NCBI GenBank assembly: GCA_009103225.1 | Contig: RHPI01001553.1 | Span: 45,047-109,046 of the forward strand | Reading direction: 5' to 3' | DNA from: Chlorokybus atmophyticus | Taxonomy: Eukaryota > Streptophyta > Chlorokybophyceae > Chlorokybales > Chlorokybaceae | DNA length: 64,000 nt | Part shown: positions 1 through 11,366 of the stretch, in pieces | How the letters are laid out: each line of letters starts with the position of its first letter | How positions within the stretch are numbered: position 1 is the first letter of the stretch | The notes under the pieces: generated by a model | Seen by the model: only the letters and a program-made list of their open reading frames with translations | Told to the model about the DNA's origin: nothing | Database searches by the model: none | Translations under genes and position numbers: made by a program

Positions 1-1269
1 ATGCCCTTCGGACTGAAGAACGCTCCGGCCAAGTTCCAGCGCGTCATGGACAAAGCCCTCAAGGGGTTGGACTTCGCGCGCTGCTACATCGACGACATCC
101 TCATCTTCAGTCACAGCAATGAGGAGCATCTCCAGCACATCGAAGAGGTGCTACAGAGGCTGAAGGAAGTCGGGATGACGGTGCACCCTGACAAGTGCAC
201 CTTCTTCACCCACAAGGTACCCTACCTAGGACATATGATTGTGCCCCATGGTGTGTATGTACAGCAGGCCAAAGTGGAAGCACTGGTGGCTATCCCTGCC
301 CCCACAGACCTCACGCGACTGCGGGCCTTCCTCGGCCTTGCCAACTATTACCGACGGTTTGTCAAAGACTTTGCCAAGATCGCAAGGCCTCTCAACGAAC
401 TACTGAAGAAGGACACCGAGTTCGTGTGGAAGAAGGCACAACAGGAGGCCTTTCAGGAACTGAAGCTCCGCCTTACCACAGCTCCCATTCTGCAACGCCC
501 TGACTACACCAGGTCGTTCATCCTGCACACAGACTGGAGCAAGCTTGGCATGGGGGCCGTGCTCGTACAGCATGACAACAACAAGAAGGAGCGCGTAGTG
601 TCGTACGCCAGCCGCAGCAACAACAGTGCTGAGGCCAACTACAGCAGCTACGAAGGGGAGTGTCTCGCCGCAGTGTGGGCCATCTCCTTCTTCCGACCCT
701 TTCTGTTTGGACGGCAGTTCCAACTGGTCACTGACCATCAACCCCTCAAGTGGCTAATGAACAACCAGCACTTGACAGGAAAGTTAGCACGATGGGCGCT
801 GCTGCTCCAGGAGTACGACTTCGAGGTGGAACACCGCGCAGGCCTTGCCAACCAGGATGCGGATGGCCTCAGCCGTAACCCCCACCTCAGCACCAACGAC
901 GCCACAGGCGCCCGACATGAGTTGGGTCCTACAGCTGCACCTGCAGGTGTGGCCACCATGTTCGCTGTCGCTGCGCTACGCTCAGGACGCAGGACTCAGA
1001 TCGCTGAGGCAGCAGCAGACGGGGACATGCCCGCTCTCGAGCCCGCCATCACCACCACCGATCCTTTATCAGAAGAAGCAATCGCTGCCGACCCTGGGGT
1101 GGATGATGAGGAGCTGGCACCCACCGACACACGACAAGACATCTGGCTGGACGAGCCATCGCTCGCACTGCTTCAGACTGGACAACTTCCAGTAGGCATG
1201 AGCGCACGCGAGAAGGACCGCGTCCGGCAACGCACTCAGCGTTACCGCTGGGCCAACGACAGGTTGTAA
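1..1269 (+). CDS. pol: Ty3/gypsy pol, 5'-truncated by window edge: reverse transcriptase C-terminal half and RNase H
   Basis: The reading frame enters the window inside the reverse transcriptase. Near its start it shows MPFGLKNAP and then the catalytic box YIDDILIFS (about residues 29-37), followed by LGHMI and the FLGLANYYRRFV thumb-region motif of Ty3/gypsy RT. RNase H follows (FILHTDWSKLGMGAVLVQ, about residues 170-187), with E in the YSSYEGECLA segment and TDHQPLKWL further on. The frame ends in a non-conserved linker at TAA 1267-1269. The next frame, starting in register at about 1262-1268, carries the integrase, so a one-base frame change separates RNase H from integrase. This may be decay or a programmed shift; the sequence alone does not say. 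Family assignment is secure from the motifs; activity is not implied. Confidence 0.93.
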   Translation: MPFGLKNAPAKFQRVMDKALKGLDFARCYIDDILIFSHSNEEHLQHIEEVLQRLKEVGMTVHPDKCTFFTHKVPYLGHMIVPHGVYVQQAKVEALVAIPAPTDLTRLRAFLGLANYYRRFVKDFAKIARPLNELLKKDTEFVWKKAQQEAFQELKLRLTTAPILQRPDYTRSFILHTDWSKLGMGAVLVQHDNNKKERVVSYASRSNNSAEANYSSYEGECLAAVWAISFFRPFLFGRQFQLVTDHQPLKWLMNNQHLTGKLARWALLLQEYDFEVEHRAGLANQDADGLSRNPHLSTNDATGARHELGPTAAPAGVATMFAVAALRSGRRTQIAEAAADGDMPALEPAITTTDPLSEEAIAADPGVDDEELAPTDTRQDIWLDEPSLALLQTGQLPVGMSAREKDRVRQRTQRYRWANDRL

Positions 1270-1282
1270 TGACGGATACAAG

Positions 1283-2599
1283 ATGCAGATCAGGAGGTCC
1301 CCACACCAGCTGCACGAAGGCATCATCTCCTCCCTTCACACCGAGCTCGGGCACTTCGGTGTCAAGCGCACGGTTAGCCTGGTCAGGACCCGGTACTGGT
1401 GGTATGGGGTGCACAGACAGGTGCGGGAGTTCGTCAGCAACTGTCAGCAGTGTGACATGGTTCGCGCCAGCCTCAACACGCGCAATGCCACCTTGCATCC
1501 CCTTCCCATCTCCGGGTTGTTCTACCGCTGGGGACTGGACATCCTTGGAGACCTAGCGCCCTCAGCACGAGGCAACCGCTACATCCTCGTTATGATCGAG
1601 CACTTCTCCAAGTGGGTGGAGCTGGTGCCCCTGCCCGACAAGAGCAGTGAGGGAGTAGCCCAGGCTTTCCTCTCCCATGTACTCGGACGTTTCGGCAGCT
1701 GCGCTGAAGTCATCACCGACCAGGGTACGGAGTTCAGAGGAGCCTTCGACAAGCTTATCGACAGGTGCTTCATCAACCATCGTCGCACCTCACGCGACCA
1801 CCCGCAGGCCGACGGCCTCGCCGAACGTACCGTGCAGACCATCAAGAAGGCACTGCGCAAGTACGTCCTTGCCTACGAGAAGAATACCTGGGATGATCAC
1901 CTCCCATGGGTAGCAATGGGCTACCGGCTGTCCAAGCAGGCAGCCCTGCGAGAGTACAGCCCATACTATCTACTGTTCGGAAGGCAGCCACTGCTCCCTT
2001 TCCGCGCACAGCAGGAGGTCGACAGAGTGGTGGACAATCTCGATAACCCCGACGAGATGTTGTATGATCTGACAGTGCGCAGTGCGCTGTTCGAACACAC
2101 AGTCCCCATGGCCTTCAACAACCTGCGCATCGCGCAGCACCGCGACACGCTGCGTTATGAGCGTGTGCGCAGTGGTTTCTACAAGGAGCGGGAGCGCCGC
2201 TTCGAGTCAGGAGACTTCGTCTACCGTATGGCGTCCACACGCGACACCCTCGATACCTCCGTCGGGCGTGCTGTTTACAAGGTATTGAAGGTGCACCCCA
2301 CAGGGGTACTGGACCTGTTGGGACAACGAGGCGAGCGCATGAAGGACAACATGGTCAATTGTGCGCCCTGTCATCTCCCCTACATTGCTGGCTTCACCCA
2401 GATCCAGCACCCGCGTCCGCTGCGCAGCACCCGATGCGAGAAGTGTGGCAGCGCCGACGACGACCCATTGATGATGTTATGCGATGGCTGTAATCAAGGC
2501 ATGCACTGCTACTGCCTTGACCCTCCACTGGACGCAGTACCCTTGTGGGAGTACTGGTGCGATGACTGCCGCATGAACGGTCCCCCACACAGTCGGTAG
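1283..2599 (+). CDS. Ty3/gypsy integrase with C-terminal PHD finger
   Basis: The integrase zinc-binding module is visible first (HTELGHFGVKRT...CQQCDM; HHCC type). The catalytic core follows: D in LDILGDLAP, D in ITDQGTEFRG, and E in GLAERTVQTIKKAL. After the integrase C-terminal region (FESGDFVYRM..., then LKVHPTGVLDLLG), where many chromoviruses have a chromodomain, this protein has a C4HC3 cysteine/histidine array at nt 2435-2569: CEKC, then CDGC, then HCYC, then WCDDC, with the conserved Trp before the last pair. This matches a PHD finger, a histone-H3-tail reader in other proteins, so a role in choosing chromatin targets for integration is an inference. The first Met is 14 bp downstream of the RNase H frame's stop, but the frame is open upstream, so the true product is probably a frame-shifted Pol. 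Confidence 0.9.
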   Translation: MQIRRSPHQLHEGIISSLHTELGHFGVKRTVSLVRTRYWWYGVHRQVREFVSNCQQCDMVRASLNTRNATLHPLPISGLFYRWGLDILGDLAPSARGNRYILVMIEHFSKWVELVPLPDKSSEGVAQAFLSHVLGRFGSCAEVITDQGTEFRGAFDKLIDRCFINHRRTSRDHPQADGLAERTVQTIKKALRKYVLAYEKNTWDDHLPWVAMGYRLSKQAALREYSPYYLLFGRQPLLPFRAQQEVDRVVDNLDNPDEMLYDLTVRSALFEHTVPMAFNNLRIAQHRDTLRYERVRSGFYKERERRFESGDFVYRMASTRDTLDTSVGRAVYKVLKVHPTGVLDLLGQRGERMKDNMVNCAPCHLPYIAGFTQIQHPRPLRSTRCEKCGSADDDPLMMLCDGCNQGMHCYCLDPPLDAVPLWEYWCDDCRMNGPPHSR

Positions 2600-2650
2600 G
2601 AACTGAGTTCTGCAGCAGAGGGCTACCCCAGAATCTCAGGGGGGGTGGCT

Positions 2651-2884
2651 TGTTGACTGTGTGCACTACGACACAGTCTGTACACAAAAGTGGCGAGCAA
2701 CATCGGCTCGTCCACTGCACTAAACACCGCGTAGGCTCATCTTCAAGCCTATGCCCACGATTGGGGGGTTGGCTGTTGCTTGCATGACTCCAATGCAGTG
2801 CACGGCACTAGCATGCGTGCAGCACTAGCACTCCTCTGCAGCCTGTCCGAGACAAGGTTGCCCTCGACCATGACAGGCACGACA
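2651..2884 (+). repeat. Candidate 3' LTR of the PHD gypsy element (copy 1 of a 234-bp direct repeat)
   Basis: The repeat starts with TGTTGAC and ends with CACGACA, so it has TG...CA ends with near-inverted termini (TGTTG/CGACA). It lies directly after a G-rich polypurine-like tract (2639-2649) downstream of the integrase stop, where a 3' LTR should start. A second copy at 3542-3775 differs at only two positions, and similarity stops at the same CACGACA in both. An alternative is that this is only the start of a longer LTR of about 891 bp (2651-3541) followed by a truncated tandem copy. The intervening DNA contains a TATA-like TATAAGTAG at about 3197. Confidence 0.7.
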
Positions 2885-3541
2885 GCTGTCATGCCATCTA
2901 CCCTCGCATGCCAGTTCTTCTCAAGCATGCCTACACCCAGCCCCACGCCCGGGCTACCAGCATGAAGACCGCGCGAGCCCCAGCCTACTGCTAGCTACTG
3001 TATCACTCATGTAGCATGTAGCTAGGGCTACTTTATAGACCTGTCTGTAGGGACCGCGCGTAGCTGATCAGTTGCAAGTCTGTTAAGAACACATGTGCTA
3101 TATCAAGTCTTAGGAGATTTCCGAAATAGCATGAGGCCTCGATGTGACCGTTGGCCTAGTGCCCGCGTGGCACTGCACAGTCATGATTTGACATGTATAA
3201 GTAGGAAGTCACGTCACCAGACTGGCTGGTGACACTGTAAGTGAGTACTGTGAGTACTAGAAGTACTAAGAAGTAAAGACTCTGTTTCTAAAGAGCTTGT
3301 GAAGCGATTTGAACTGGAAGCACGCTGCCCCGGTTGCCAAGAATTCCCTTACTGCGTGAGACACGGTGCATGCTCTTGTGCGCTGTGCCTGCCATTGCTG
3401 TGAGCTTGACGGTGGTGTGTTGTTTCAGTAGTCAGGGTGTTGTATCCACGTGTTGCACACTCATTCACCTCACTTAACAGTGTATCATTCTATCCACTCA
3501 TGCAAAGAACTGTGTCCACAGCACTACCTATCGTAGTGGCT
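2885..3541. other. Non-coding DNA between the two 234-bp repeats
   Basis: No supported coding region is seen. A TATA-like sequence (TATAAGTAG) lies near 3197 and direct GTGAGTACT-like repeats near 3242-3270. It could be LTR U3/R/U5 sequence if the LTR is long, or unrelated spacer. Confidence 0.4.
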
Positions 3542-3775
3542 TGTTGACTGTGTGCACTACGACACAGTCTGTACACAAAGGTGGCGAGCAACATCGGCTC
3601 GTCCACTGCACTAAACACCGCGTAGGCTCATCTTCAAGCCTATGCCCACGATTGGGGGGTTGGCTGTTGCTTGCATGACTCCAATGCAGTGCACGGCACT
3701 AGCATGCGTGCAGCACTGGCACTCCTCTGCAGCCTGTCCGAGACAAGGTTGCCCTCGACCATGACAGGCACGACA
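3542..3775 (+). repeat. Second copy of the 234-bp TG...CA repeat (solo or truncated LTR)
   Basis: It is 232/234 identical to 2651-2884 and also preceded by GTGGCT. Its right end abuts, without spacer, a Tigger/pogo transposase truncated in mid-codon run at 3776. No 5-bp target duplication is seen (TGGCT on the left, ACTTC on the right), so the join looks like a recombination or deletion junction rather than a clean solo-LTR insertion. Confidence 0.7.
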
Positions 3776-4463
3776 ACTTCTCGGAGCCGTCGGCATTCAC
3801 ACACAATGCTATTGTGAACCTATCCTTCTCTCTCTTCCCCCCTCTCGCTTCTTCACTTGCAGTGACCAATGTGCGGCGTGGACGAGCCCGGTAGAACACC
3901 CCGCTCTCATCCATGTTGAAGGTGTTGGTAGCGCCGTAGTCTTCAAGAATCTCTGGCAAGTCAGCTTGGGCCATGTCGACCCCTTCTTCATCTGCATCGT
4001 TGGCCTCCCCGTGCAATGGTTTAGCGGAGATGCCATGACGCTTCTTGAACCGATTCACCCACCCGTGTGATGCATTGAAGTCCTCTATGTTCAACTTGCT
4101 AGCAAAGTCCTTGCCCTTCTCTATCAATATCGCGTCTGTGATGGTGGCATTGCGAGCCCGAGCTTGTACAAACCATGCATACAATGCATCCTCCAACTTG
4201 GGATGTGCTGCAAGCCGCATGCGCTTGGTACTTGCAGCGAAATTACCACCCTGAGCTAGCGTCTCAACTATCTTATCACGGCCAGTCAGCAACTTGGACA
4301 ATGCACTCTGTTTGATATCCAATTTCAACTTAGATTTGACAATAGCAATGAAGTCCGCTTGCCTAATGTTGGTGTTCTCGCACAACTCATTATACAACTC
4401 TAATATGCGCTTCTTGTCCTTGAGAGTGATGTTGCTACGCTTAGCGGGCTGTGGTGCAGACAT
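3776..4463 (-). pseudogene. Tigger/pogo-type transposase (CENP-B-like DNA-binding domains), truncated
   Basis: The ATG at 4463 opens a frame with an N-terminal helix-turn-helix (residues about 10-60, DKKRILELYNEL), then a CENP-B/Tc5-type second HTH (about 85-145, HGWVNRFKKRHGISAKPLHG), then the start of the DDE nuclease domain with its first Asp in FNMDESGVFYRA and the strand DRFTIALCVNADG. The coding sequence then runs into the LTR-like repeat, so the second and third catalytic acidic residues are missing. About 229 codons of true transposase remain, against roughly 450-600 in full-length relatives. Non-functional as a transposase. Confidence 0.85.
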
Positions 4464-4974
4464 GATGACCTACAAAACGCACAGAATGGCCTTGGTGTTC
4501 ACGTGAACAATCACAACAATGCACACATACACACGCGCATGTGCACAACACACACCTTAGCACAAGCCCTCCAAAGCTTGAAGCAGCTGTTTCCACCGTC
4601 AAGGCGTCTACTGCTACCTATCTACACCTTTGCCCCCGCCGCCGCCAACCCTCGCGCCGCCGCCGCCGCCGCCGCCGCCGCATGGGGATAACCAGTGCCT
4701 CTGCAACTGACGTGGCGGCTTAAGGCACAGAAGCACTTGCATGGGCACAAGGGCACAAGATCAAGTGCTTGCTTGTGCCCTTGCGCACAGCACTGCTACC
4801 CCCGATAAGAGCATATTACCACTGGGATTTTCATGCGGTAACATTATTCTTATTACGTACAAGACTATTCCACTAAGTGAAGATATTTACCTGTAAAACC
4901 ATTGGTCTTTTCATAATCTATGATCTTAGCGGGGTTATTCCCTTACAGCGAATTCCTTTAACGGGGGTAGACTG
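3776..4974 (-). mobile_element. Truncated Tigger/pogo-like (Tc1/mariner superfamily) DNA transposon
   Basis: On the minus strand the element begins at 4974 with CAGTCTACCCC followed by GTTAAAGGAATTCG, a typical Tigger/pogo terminus. It is flanked outside by TA (4975-4976), the superfamily's target site. The transposase starts 511 bp inside (4463) and runs left until 3776, where it is cut by the 234-bp LTR-like repeat. The opposite terminal inverted repeat was not found, so the element is truncated. A GCC trinucleotide run lies at about 4660-4682 between the terminus and the gene. Confidence 0.8.
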
Positions 4975-5094
4975 TACCTCGTAACCGGTACCGGTCGCAC
5001 CAAGTGAAGGGTGCGACTGGTTAATCGACATTCGTTAACCGGTTGCACCTGCGACCAGTTAACAAATATTGGTTAGCCAGTCGCACCTTCTGGT

Positions 5095-5161
5095 GCGCAG
5101 CATGTGCGACCGGCACATGCTGCGCAGCAAAAGGTGCGACCGGTCACCTTTTGCTGCGCAG
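5095..5161. repeat. Two overlapping inverted repeats (hairpin cluster)
   Basis: Arms 5095-5107 and 5113-5125 (13 bp, loop 5 bp) and arms 5120-5136 and 5145-5161 (17 bp, perfect, loop 8 bp) pair with each other. Both loops carry the motif GACCG. The surrounding 4985-5160 repeats variants of GGTGCGACCGGT several times. No gene is associated. The arrangement could be a small foldback element or a decayed MITE. Confidence 0.8.
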
Positions 5162-7918
5162 TAAGATGTTAACACATAAAATGCAACTAGTCACCGTTAT
5201 AACTGCAACACGTACGCGTAGTGTCGTCGGTAGAGTGTGACGTTGGCAGCCTCCGCGCCCGCGTTCGAATTCCGCCGAGAAAGGCATCAGACGGTAATAC
5301 GATCGCAATCGCCGATTTTTCTTTGAATATGGTTGATATTTAGCCATTTAACTACCATCCATAGTTAGGTTCGGTGATAAACCACGTACACGGTACCTCG
5401 TATTACATTGCATCGGACTGCGAGGGTGCCGCGTACCCTGGCGCAGAAACGGCCAGACCAGCGGTGAAAATCGAGGAAATGCGAACCATGATTGGTTATC
5501 GCGGCTTCACGTCAGACTTTAACCCTGGTTCGCGGCTTCCACCGCCCGCTATTGCCCCCTGATGCGGACGTCCGCGCCATACATAGTTATATAAAGTTTT
5601 CCGCGGTGTTTGCATGCCTTGCACAATCATGATCAGGGTTGTGGGCATTCACAGCTTGCTGTTGGGTGAGTGCTTGCAGCACGTAAATCCGCTTTACTTT
5701 GTAAACTTGAACTACACATGAACACTGTGCATGACCGCTGTGTGCACGTTTACATTCATCCTTGGTCAAGGAGCTTGTTGATTGATCACAGCCTCATACC
5801 TAGCTTAAGGGGACCACTCAGTTCGTTTTCCCTTACCAATTTCCTACCTTGCATCCACACCTATCCCCAAACGCACCACAGCATCCCTTTGCCTGGCACA
5901 CGCGCACATCATACCGGGAGTGTCCCCTCCCCTGCGAGACCTATCCCGTAGTCGAGGCTTGCCTGCACGACATAGACAGCAACCACCTACCTGCCTAGCA
6001 CTGGACTCAACTCGACAGTAGCTTCACTAGTACTGTGGCTTCCGCGAAATTTACCTTTGGTCTGGCTTACGCGTCCGGTTAAGGTCACACCTTGTGAACG
6101 ACGCCCACGGCCAGCATGCAGTGGGCAGGTTTGGCAAAGCATAGCTCACGCAGCTTGTGCCGCGCATGGTGCGCATCATTCAGAGTAACAAGTATGGCAC
6201 TGTTAATCGCAACCATGTAACCCCCCCCCTCACTCCATGTCATGGCGAAGCAACCAGGCGGCCCTCGCGCGCAGAAACTGCCGCCCCTAGTGTTGGGCAT
6301 CAACCCCAAGTGACCGCTGTTAATGTTAATGGTGGATTGCTTAACGTTAACGCTGGTTAATGATACTCATGTGCTTGAGCGTAGTTCCAGCGTACTGAAC
6401 GTGTCATGCATACACCGCGCATACCGGTACTTGTAGCGTAATTTAGGGTTACTCTTCGCTTCACTAGTGTAGCTTGGACGTAACTCAAGATGTGTGGTAC
6501 GTAGCCGACTATTCGTTAACTTTTGGGGTCACCTGATAACGGTGAACGTTATCCTGTGAACAGGGTAATGGTTAACGGGTTAACGGCTGCCGAACACTAG
6601 CCGCCCCTACTACAGCCAATGGGCTGATCAGGTGTGCCGCAGGCTGCGTCACCCTGGACGCTTGGTGGCCACAAACGGCAACGGTTCCCCCAGCAGGACA
6701 GTGTGTCTACCGGGTATTAGACACTGTCTACTAGACTCTGGACAGTGTTTAGTCTGTTTGCCGTTTGCGCAGCTGCAACACTAAACAGCGGTCTAACAGC
6801 TTGGGTGGAGTCAAATGGAGAAGCGCACCAGCACGATGCTCCACTCATTCGGCTGCTAACACTGATTGTCTTCCAAGAACTGCGATGTATAATCCATTTG
6901 CGCTAAGTATCGGTGTGGTAGCAGTCAAAGTGATCGTTAAGAGCAATTGTAGTATGGCAAGCCTTCCAAACCTCGTACCGCAAAATCGCGCGCGGTTTAA
7001 CGATCAACTGACCACATGCCGAGCCCAACAATAGGGCCGGCGGCCGATGGTTAAGCAGCCGTTGCCTTTATAATATTTGCACAAGAATGATTGGCAATGA
7101 TGGGCATTTTGCCGCACGTATGGCGACGGTGGGTTGCACCGTTTACATCAAATTCGTCAAACGCCATTCTCCACCAGATGGCGGTCAAACGACGCGTTTT
7201 TCGTTTAGTTTAAATCTTAACGTTAAGGTGTTTTAGGTTAGCATTATTTTACTGATTAGAACCTATCGGTTACCCACTTGCTTTTGTCATAACATAACGT
7301 GGCAGGAACGTTATCAATAAGCTTTATTAACGCTAGAATGGCGCTAACATCAGGCGGAGAAGTTCGCCGAATGTGTCCAAACATTCAGCAACATTCAGTA
7401 GTATTAATATTGAATTCATAATAATTATGTACATTATGTATAACATATACCATATAGATATGAACATTACATATAGAACTTGCGCTTTTACGATAATATT
7501 GATATCTCTATACAATATATATATATATATGTATATGTATATATTATATCCTTACCGGTCTATACAGTATGGATATGTTTATCAGTACATACATATATAT
7601 ATATATATATGTGTGTGTACAAGAATATATAGTTTTCAAGCAATTGCATGTGGTGGAGATATGCTTTGGACGGCTAAGATTTAATCAGAGTAGATCGAAC
7701 GGCTGGCAGTTGACAGAAGTCGCCCGGCCAATGAGCGGCAGGTAGGCGCGCATACTGCCGCGCAGCCCGGCAGTCGCGGCTGCCGTAATTAATGGGCCAC
7801 TGATGGCCCTTCAACACCTAACACCTGCTAATGCCGGCCGGCCGGCCGGCCGGCCCCCCCCCGCCTAATCAGCCGCACCCCTAGTTGATCAAGCGACCCT
7901 GCTAAGAGCAGTGCTATG
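5162..7918. other. Non-coding region with AT microsatellites
   Basis: No supported gene is seen. It contains TTAA/GTTAAC-rich stretches near 6315-6360 and 6530-6590, two TA microsatellite tracts (about 7515-7550 and 7588-7612) and a run of GGCC units at about 7842-7855 followed by a C-run. Confidence 0.5.
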
Positions 7919-8076
7919 ATATCTGTGTGGGTAGCTACCCACACAGATATTATGGCTACACAAGGCCATGGCCAAGGCGCGGCATATACGGTGTGACATA
8001 TCTGTGTGGGTAGCTACCCACACAGATATTATGGCTACACAAGGCCATGGCCAAGGCGCGGCATATACGGTATGAC
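7919..8076. repeat. Two tandem 79-bp units, each starting with a perfect 32-bp palindrome
   Basis: Units 7919-7997 and 7998-8076 are almost identical (one change near the end of the second). Each begins with a loop-less palindrome with 16-bp arms (left arm ATATCTGTGTGGGTAG) at 7919-7950 and 7998-8029, and contains a further AAGGCCATGGCC palindromic core. Such cruciform-capable repeats are either a very recent duplication or an assembly duplication. Confidence 0.9.
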
Positions 8077-8439
8077 ATACCTCATGTGTCATGTTTGGGG
8101 CATGCAAGGGAGGCGAGGGAGCCCGCGGCCTGGTGCATGCATCGCTTACTTGCCTTTGCTCATAGTACCGATGACACGTGTAGGCAGCCAGGATGCCGCA
8201 TCTCAAGCACGTATCAGGTATTCCGAGCCACATGGATTCGTGCGTGAGAATGCGGCGGGTTCCCGCCCGCCCACTCGTGTAGCAGGTGGTAGGGACTTCT
8301 TTTTGCCGGCATGTTGTGTCAGCCCGACACTGACAGCAACAGGGCATGTCACGTCAGAGGAGGCGGTCGCCATGTGTCCGACTAGGGGCTAACCCTATAA
8401 TCAACCGTCTATTACAATATACAGTGTAGTAAATGGCAC

Positions 8440-8468
8440 GAGAGACCCTATAGTCTATAGGGTCTCTC
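8440..8468. repeat. Perfect inverted repeat, 13-bp arms
   Basis: Arms GAGAGACCCTATA and its complement flank a 3-bp loop. A further CTATAGGCTATAGCC palindromic stretch follows directly. No adjacent gene explains it. Confidence 0.8.
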
Positions 8469-8521
8469 TATAGGCTATAGCCTAGAGACCCTAAGCCCGT
8501 TCAGACAGCGTCAGCCGACAG

Positions 8522-8559
8522 CAGCTTGCGAAGTTCGGGCCAGCTTGCAAAGTTCGGGC
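8522..8559. repeat. 19-bp tandem duplication
   Basis: Two 19-bp units beginning CAGCTTGC and ending TTCGGGC differ at one base. Non-coding. Confidence 0.8.
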
Positions 8560-8941
8560 CGGCTGACAGTTTTCACATGCACTGCAAAAACTTAACTTGA
8601 CGTACTAACACTTCCGTGGTGGCGCCAGCTCTCACACGCCGACTACTGTACGGACAGGTAGGATTCGGCTTATCAAACTGGGAGCCGCCATACGAAGTTT
8701 TGATTATTAGTGTCCGGTAGCCGTTAGACGAAAGTTAGCAAATAACAATCAAACAATGGATATGACTACCGCGCAGAGGCCCTTGAAGGCCTGCAACGGC
8801 TATACTCCACGACTTCAAACGACAACCTGCCGCGCCCGCGGTGGAAAAACTCATACAAAGTTAACTCGGCAAAGTCCCCAAAGGCCGAATCACACCTGCT
8901 AGTACGGTAGCAGTTAGGCCCTAGCCCTAATTAACGTTACA

Positions 8942-8967
8942 TAACCCTAACGCTAACCCTAACCCTA
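8942..8967. repeat. Short interstitial telomere-like tract (CCCTAA type)
   Basis: Four CCCTAA/CGCTAA units in a row, with scattered CCCTAA/CCCTAG upstream (8921-8930). The unit corresponds to TTAGGG rather than the common plant TTTAGGG. Too short to be a chromosome end. Confidence 0.7.
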
Positions 8968-9228
8968 GTTGATCTGCCGCAAGCAGGAAACGTTGCATCC
9001 CCTGGCTTACGAATACCGCCCCGTTGACAATCCTTGACAATGGAATTAAGTACGTGTAGTTGTAGTGCCGCTCTTGGCACCTGGGAAGTGGAAGGGGGGC
9101 AGGCGGCCGACTACCCTGGCAGCAGAGACAAGCTCTGGCACCACGGCGTGCCGCAGCGGTGGTAGGCGAACAACTGCGGCAGGGCGACCACCTCTTCGGA
9201 TCGGATTAACACTTGCACGGGTGCGAAC

Positions 9229-10208
<980 letters not shown>

Positions 10209-10209
10209 N

Positions 10210-11366
10210 AACATGTATTGGTGCAGCTCTAGATTTGTAATTGAGTATTGATTGCAAGTAGTCGCAATACCTGCAGCTGCCAGCACTTGCCGTAGCTTTT
10301 CCAGTGGTTGTCTTTGCGTCTCCACAAGTACTCACGGATGTTGCCTTCATATGCCGCGGTCATGCTGTGTCAGAGGTCACCGCTGCTAGTGTCACTGCCG
10401 CAGAGTCTTACAATTACTGTGCAGCAATGCTGACGCACAACTGCGTGCTCGCAGTTCTTATCCCTGTATTATTTGCTTTGGGCCAACATTAACAACATTG
10501 TGGTGGAAGTTGGGACCGTCCACGCTGCGCATGCTTAAGAAGAATTCTCTCACATGCACACAGGCAACTGATTGAAGCTGGCCGCAGTAAGTACTGGTGT
10601 CTTCCATCTGTTCTGCATTCGCTTGACAATCTTGCTGCCAAGTATCGCATGTAGCCGTGCACAGTACTGTGACTAGTCTCCTTCTGCCACCTCATGACAA
10701 CCCATGTGATTGCACATGCAGATGGTGTTTGGTTGTGTGGCAACCCCGGCGATATGTACTATGCCGGCGCCGAGCATGCACATGCATAACCGAAATAGCT
10801 GCTACTTGGGACGACAAACCAAGCCTGCGGCTTGCGTTGGCATGCTTGAGCGCTGTCTGGAGACAGTGTCAGGACAAGGACGAACCAGCAACAGGAGGTT
10901 GCTTGCAAGGTAAGATTGGAAAGAGACAGCCAGTTCCAGCGGTGCACCGCGTGATAGCTTAGTTACACTGCAGTCGTTGGCCTTTCGGATCGGACAGTAC
11001 TCCAATCTTTGCGACGTTTCAGTAATTCATGTATTTGCGTTTACAACAGCATGCTTTGCAGCAATCAATGGGGCAGGCATTTGGTGTAGGTCTATGCGCA
11101 GACGCAAGTGACCCCTAGCTGCTGATTCACCGTGGTAGTCAGTCACTTTCCTCACTGAGTCATCAGATGTCGCTTGCCCAGTGGCTGTTTTCTCGACAGG
11201 TGTTTCACTGCTGCAGCTACGACTAGTGCGAGAGGGCCAGGTGCTGTTTATGCATCACTCGGCGCTGAGAGCGAGCGCACAGCACAGGTAGTACAGATGA
11301 AGCCTACTCTGCACTGCTTACAGGCGCAGGACACAACGAGTTCTGTGCCTTTGTTAGAAGCAACAC
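10210..11366. other. Region upstream of the TIR-LRR gene without a supported gene
   Basis: Only short frames without recognisable domains are present. It may contain the promoter or untranslated exons of the gene starting at 11367; no convincing TATA box was identified. Confidence 0.4.
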
